This document shows positions 63,601-64,000 of a stretch of 64,000 bases of DNA, piece after piece. Position 1 is the first letter of the stretch. Each line of letters opens with the position of its first letter. Under the pieces are notes generated by a model. That model had not been told where the DNA came from, ran no database searches, and saw only the letters and a program-made list of their open reading frames with translations. Origin of the DNA: Phymatolithon calcareum (lineage: Eukaryota > Rhodophyta > Florideophyceae > Hapalidiales); the NCBI GenBank assembly GCA_977006965.1, contig OZ345367.1, forward strand, positions 2,480,001 through 2,544,000, in the 5' to 3' direction. A program made the translations under genes and the position numbers.

Positions 63601-64000
63601 CGCAGTTAGCGGTAAGTATTCGTCGACATTTCCGGCAACGCGAAAACGGTCAATCTTGCTATCCAGAGTCATCAATATGCGCCAACGTGCTGCATCAACT
63701 TGCTATGATAAAAGAAAATGAAGGCGCTTTCGACGAGGCGGAGCAGCTTTATCGGGAAAGCTTGCGAATGGAGCGTGCGGTCCATGGAGAAGATACCGTG
63801 CATCCAGATATCGCGTCGTCGCTCCACCAGCTGGGCGGAGTGATGAAAGCTAAAGGTGTTTTGGACGAGGCGGAGCAGCTTTATCGTGAAAGCTTGCGAA
63901 TGAATCGTGCGGTCCATGGAGAAGATACCGTGCATCCAAGTATCGCGGCGTCGCTCAACCAGCTGGGCGGAGTGATGGAAGCTAAAGGTGTTTTGGACGA
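60675..64000 (+). CDS. NLR-type receptor: PH-like, helical bundle, NB-ARC, TPR (3' partial)
   Basis: Open from the ATG at 60675 to the window end, over 1,108 codons, no stop. Residues 45-150 resemble a PH domain: LTLLDFRCDECLVLDRLP strands and the final helix SSESERSDWISTLRVRI with the conserved Trp140. Residues 225-400 are helical (FVESVAIIVKVLRESV, QILPRLRSELETL, SKVKSFHERLVAIR), like four-helix MLKL/HeLo/RPW8 death domains; this is a resemblance only. NB-ARC: P-loop QYGGAGKTQLMMSF (449-454), Walker B WMLCLDNADD (Asp533), WMIVTSRRGD, GLAGLPLA, and an MHD-like FKLHTMIRLC (about 784). From residue 1020: TPRs of 44 residues (DEAEQLYRESLRMERAVHGE), at least two full units before the edge. It would act as an ATP-driven switch sensing through the TPRs. 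An alternative start is the Met at codon 10. Confidence 0.92.
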   Translation, partial: MNSSAHIPAMSPTPNVSENLFPKALVYQSEEDARSTQASPRKAWLAFASALRWKYVKDATNLEAPLTLLDFRCDECLVLDRLPTDAAWKHVEDAVRPFQGNTDGGPALCVSGRLPSRIPVVRGRKTVVIVASSESERSDWISTLRVRIAPWKALMEIYRTLVSSRVSSGVPVLAIASVIHDQVASKRHLIMPPVSAAAGTSHYSDSGSGSPILRLADTLDSSSRIPEFVESVAIIVKVLRESVPNVAETAERVADVAKCVTVVGAAFQVVALGARLAHMVCEGARGRQILPRLRSELETLSVAASESTIAVLNPEAGIDDLRIETIFKFQEECMQTLEGIEDQLMRGKVWQAMSSSMVSDAESKVKSFHERLVAIRNTGDVAIVKVAVDEMKREIDKNQTLGNVGSSGYNGDVLPMPSLSPYFVGRGKEREKLQNILQRFGSAAITQYGGAGKTQLMMSFAESARRNGLVPGGAFWVAVAGNEAQILSSVGDFAQRLGRFYLPESERSSVGPVIGALRRALDSVEGRWMLCLDNADDEEAAEVLGEIAKLAEEECGWMIVTSRRGDPMLWSGLAEGQMLKLSPLEEEDAMLVLLKFKNAESRRAKGDTAIYSALERLKYEDPEEYRALADLGGRKEMYGLAGLPLALVQAGSYIASAGITIAEYVEVYKKQWKNEDLSLVFRKAMKSYGVREEQRAIWTTWKVNMSKLDRLSRSVLRAVAMLGDRGIPEGLMKRVVMECSRDEAMGESSNLPYFNIVKLELVNEASLLSMENESGTTRNTVFKLHTMIRLCVRTDAGTERRACQSRALRAVHACVSQVLEEDGFNFNSLPGVYVETMRYLLPHAVSVVKEQMQVTRRIAMEMFATKSEPLANFAIDMLLSSGRAREADDLCSIVLPLVSWEDRKLDMRELASKLVFALTCVRTIEETKRQQDREKWFKYILLRSRARYAIGQFRDSESDARNALRKIQSGGQNWHTQLAVSIRRHFRQRENGQSCYPESSICANVLHQLAMIKENEGAFDEAEQLYRESLRMERAVHGEDTVHPDIASSLHQLGGVMKAKGVLDEAEQLYRESLRMNRAVHGEDTVHPSIAASLNQLGGVMEAKGVLD
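63732..64000 (+). repeat. 132-bp in-frame TPR-coding tandem repeat
   Basis: Units start at 63732, 63864 and 63996. The first two differ at 8 of 132 bases by my count (about 94%). Changes concentrate at a few codons (ERA/NRA, PDIASSLH/PSIAASLN). The array continues past the window. Confidence 0.9.

Noticed and set aside
63611-63665. Possible intron in the NLR gene (GTAAGT...CCAG)
   Set aside because: The stretch is 55 bases, so removal shifts the frame and soon gives a stop, while the unspliced frame leads directly into the TPRs.

Overview
This looks like nuclear DNA of a multicellular red alga, with a florideophyte such as Chondrus crispus the best guess. That is inferred from style, not from a marker gene: long intron-free reading frames, few genes among many transposons, copia, LINE, hAT and tyrosine-recombinase retroelements, and an NB-ARC protein ending in kinesin-light-chain-type TPRs. 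I see no rRNA, CRISPR or clear functional tRNA gene. Coordinates of old repeats are approximate; elements with matching terminal repeats and target-site duplications (TSDs) are exact.

Layout. 1-4432: decayed LINE-like and transposon fragments, palindromes and inverted repeats. 4433-11488: a complete Ty1/copia-type retrotransposon on the minus strand (322-bp LTRs, TSD ATGAT, half-tRNA-iMet primer site, gag-PR-INT-RT-RNaseH). It also carries a plus-strand gene between pol and the 3' LTR. That gene starts with a mimic of the histone H3 tail and ends in a probable cysteine-peptidase-like domain; one in-frame stop separates the two. 11511-12120: a TA-flanked MITE. 12211-18634: a palindrome with two 1,939-bp arms, each holding a V8/trypsin-like serine protease gene. 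An intact hAT transposon (13720-16129) sits in the left arm, inside the start of that protease copy. 20150-21116: a broken gene with a Vps62/NPP1-like domain. 21117 to about 31500: a plus-strand copia element that has taken in two LINEs, a solo LTR and a tyrosine-recombinase retrotransposon, most with readable TSDs. 31588-41300: a zinc-knuckle transposon remnant, LINE pieces, a decayed Ty3/gypsy element, a hAT MITE with nested hairpins and a degenerate tandem repeat.

43105-46006: a secreted six-module Kazal-type inhibitor gene, broken by a one-base frameshift and a 371-bp MITE. 49989-50378: a small intact zinc-binding protein gene with a TATA box. 50640-50790: a structured RNA candidate. 53880-59640: LINE copies, one inserted into another. 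60675 to the window end: a large intact gene for an NLR-type immune or death receptor (PH-like, helical bundle, NB-ARC, TPR), cut by the window edge inside a nearly identical TPR array.

The likely functional host genes are the intact protease (17103-18182), the zinc protein and the NLR; the Kazal gene was functional recently. The rest is mostly nested transposon history. The most novel object is the retrotransposon with the H3-tail-mimic gene.
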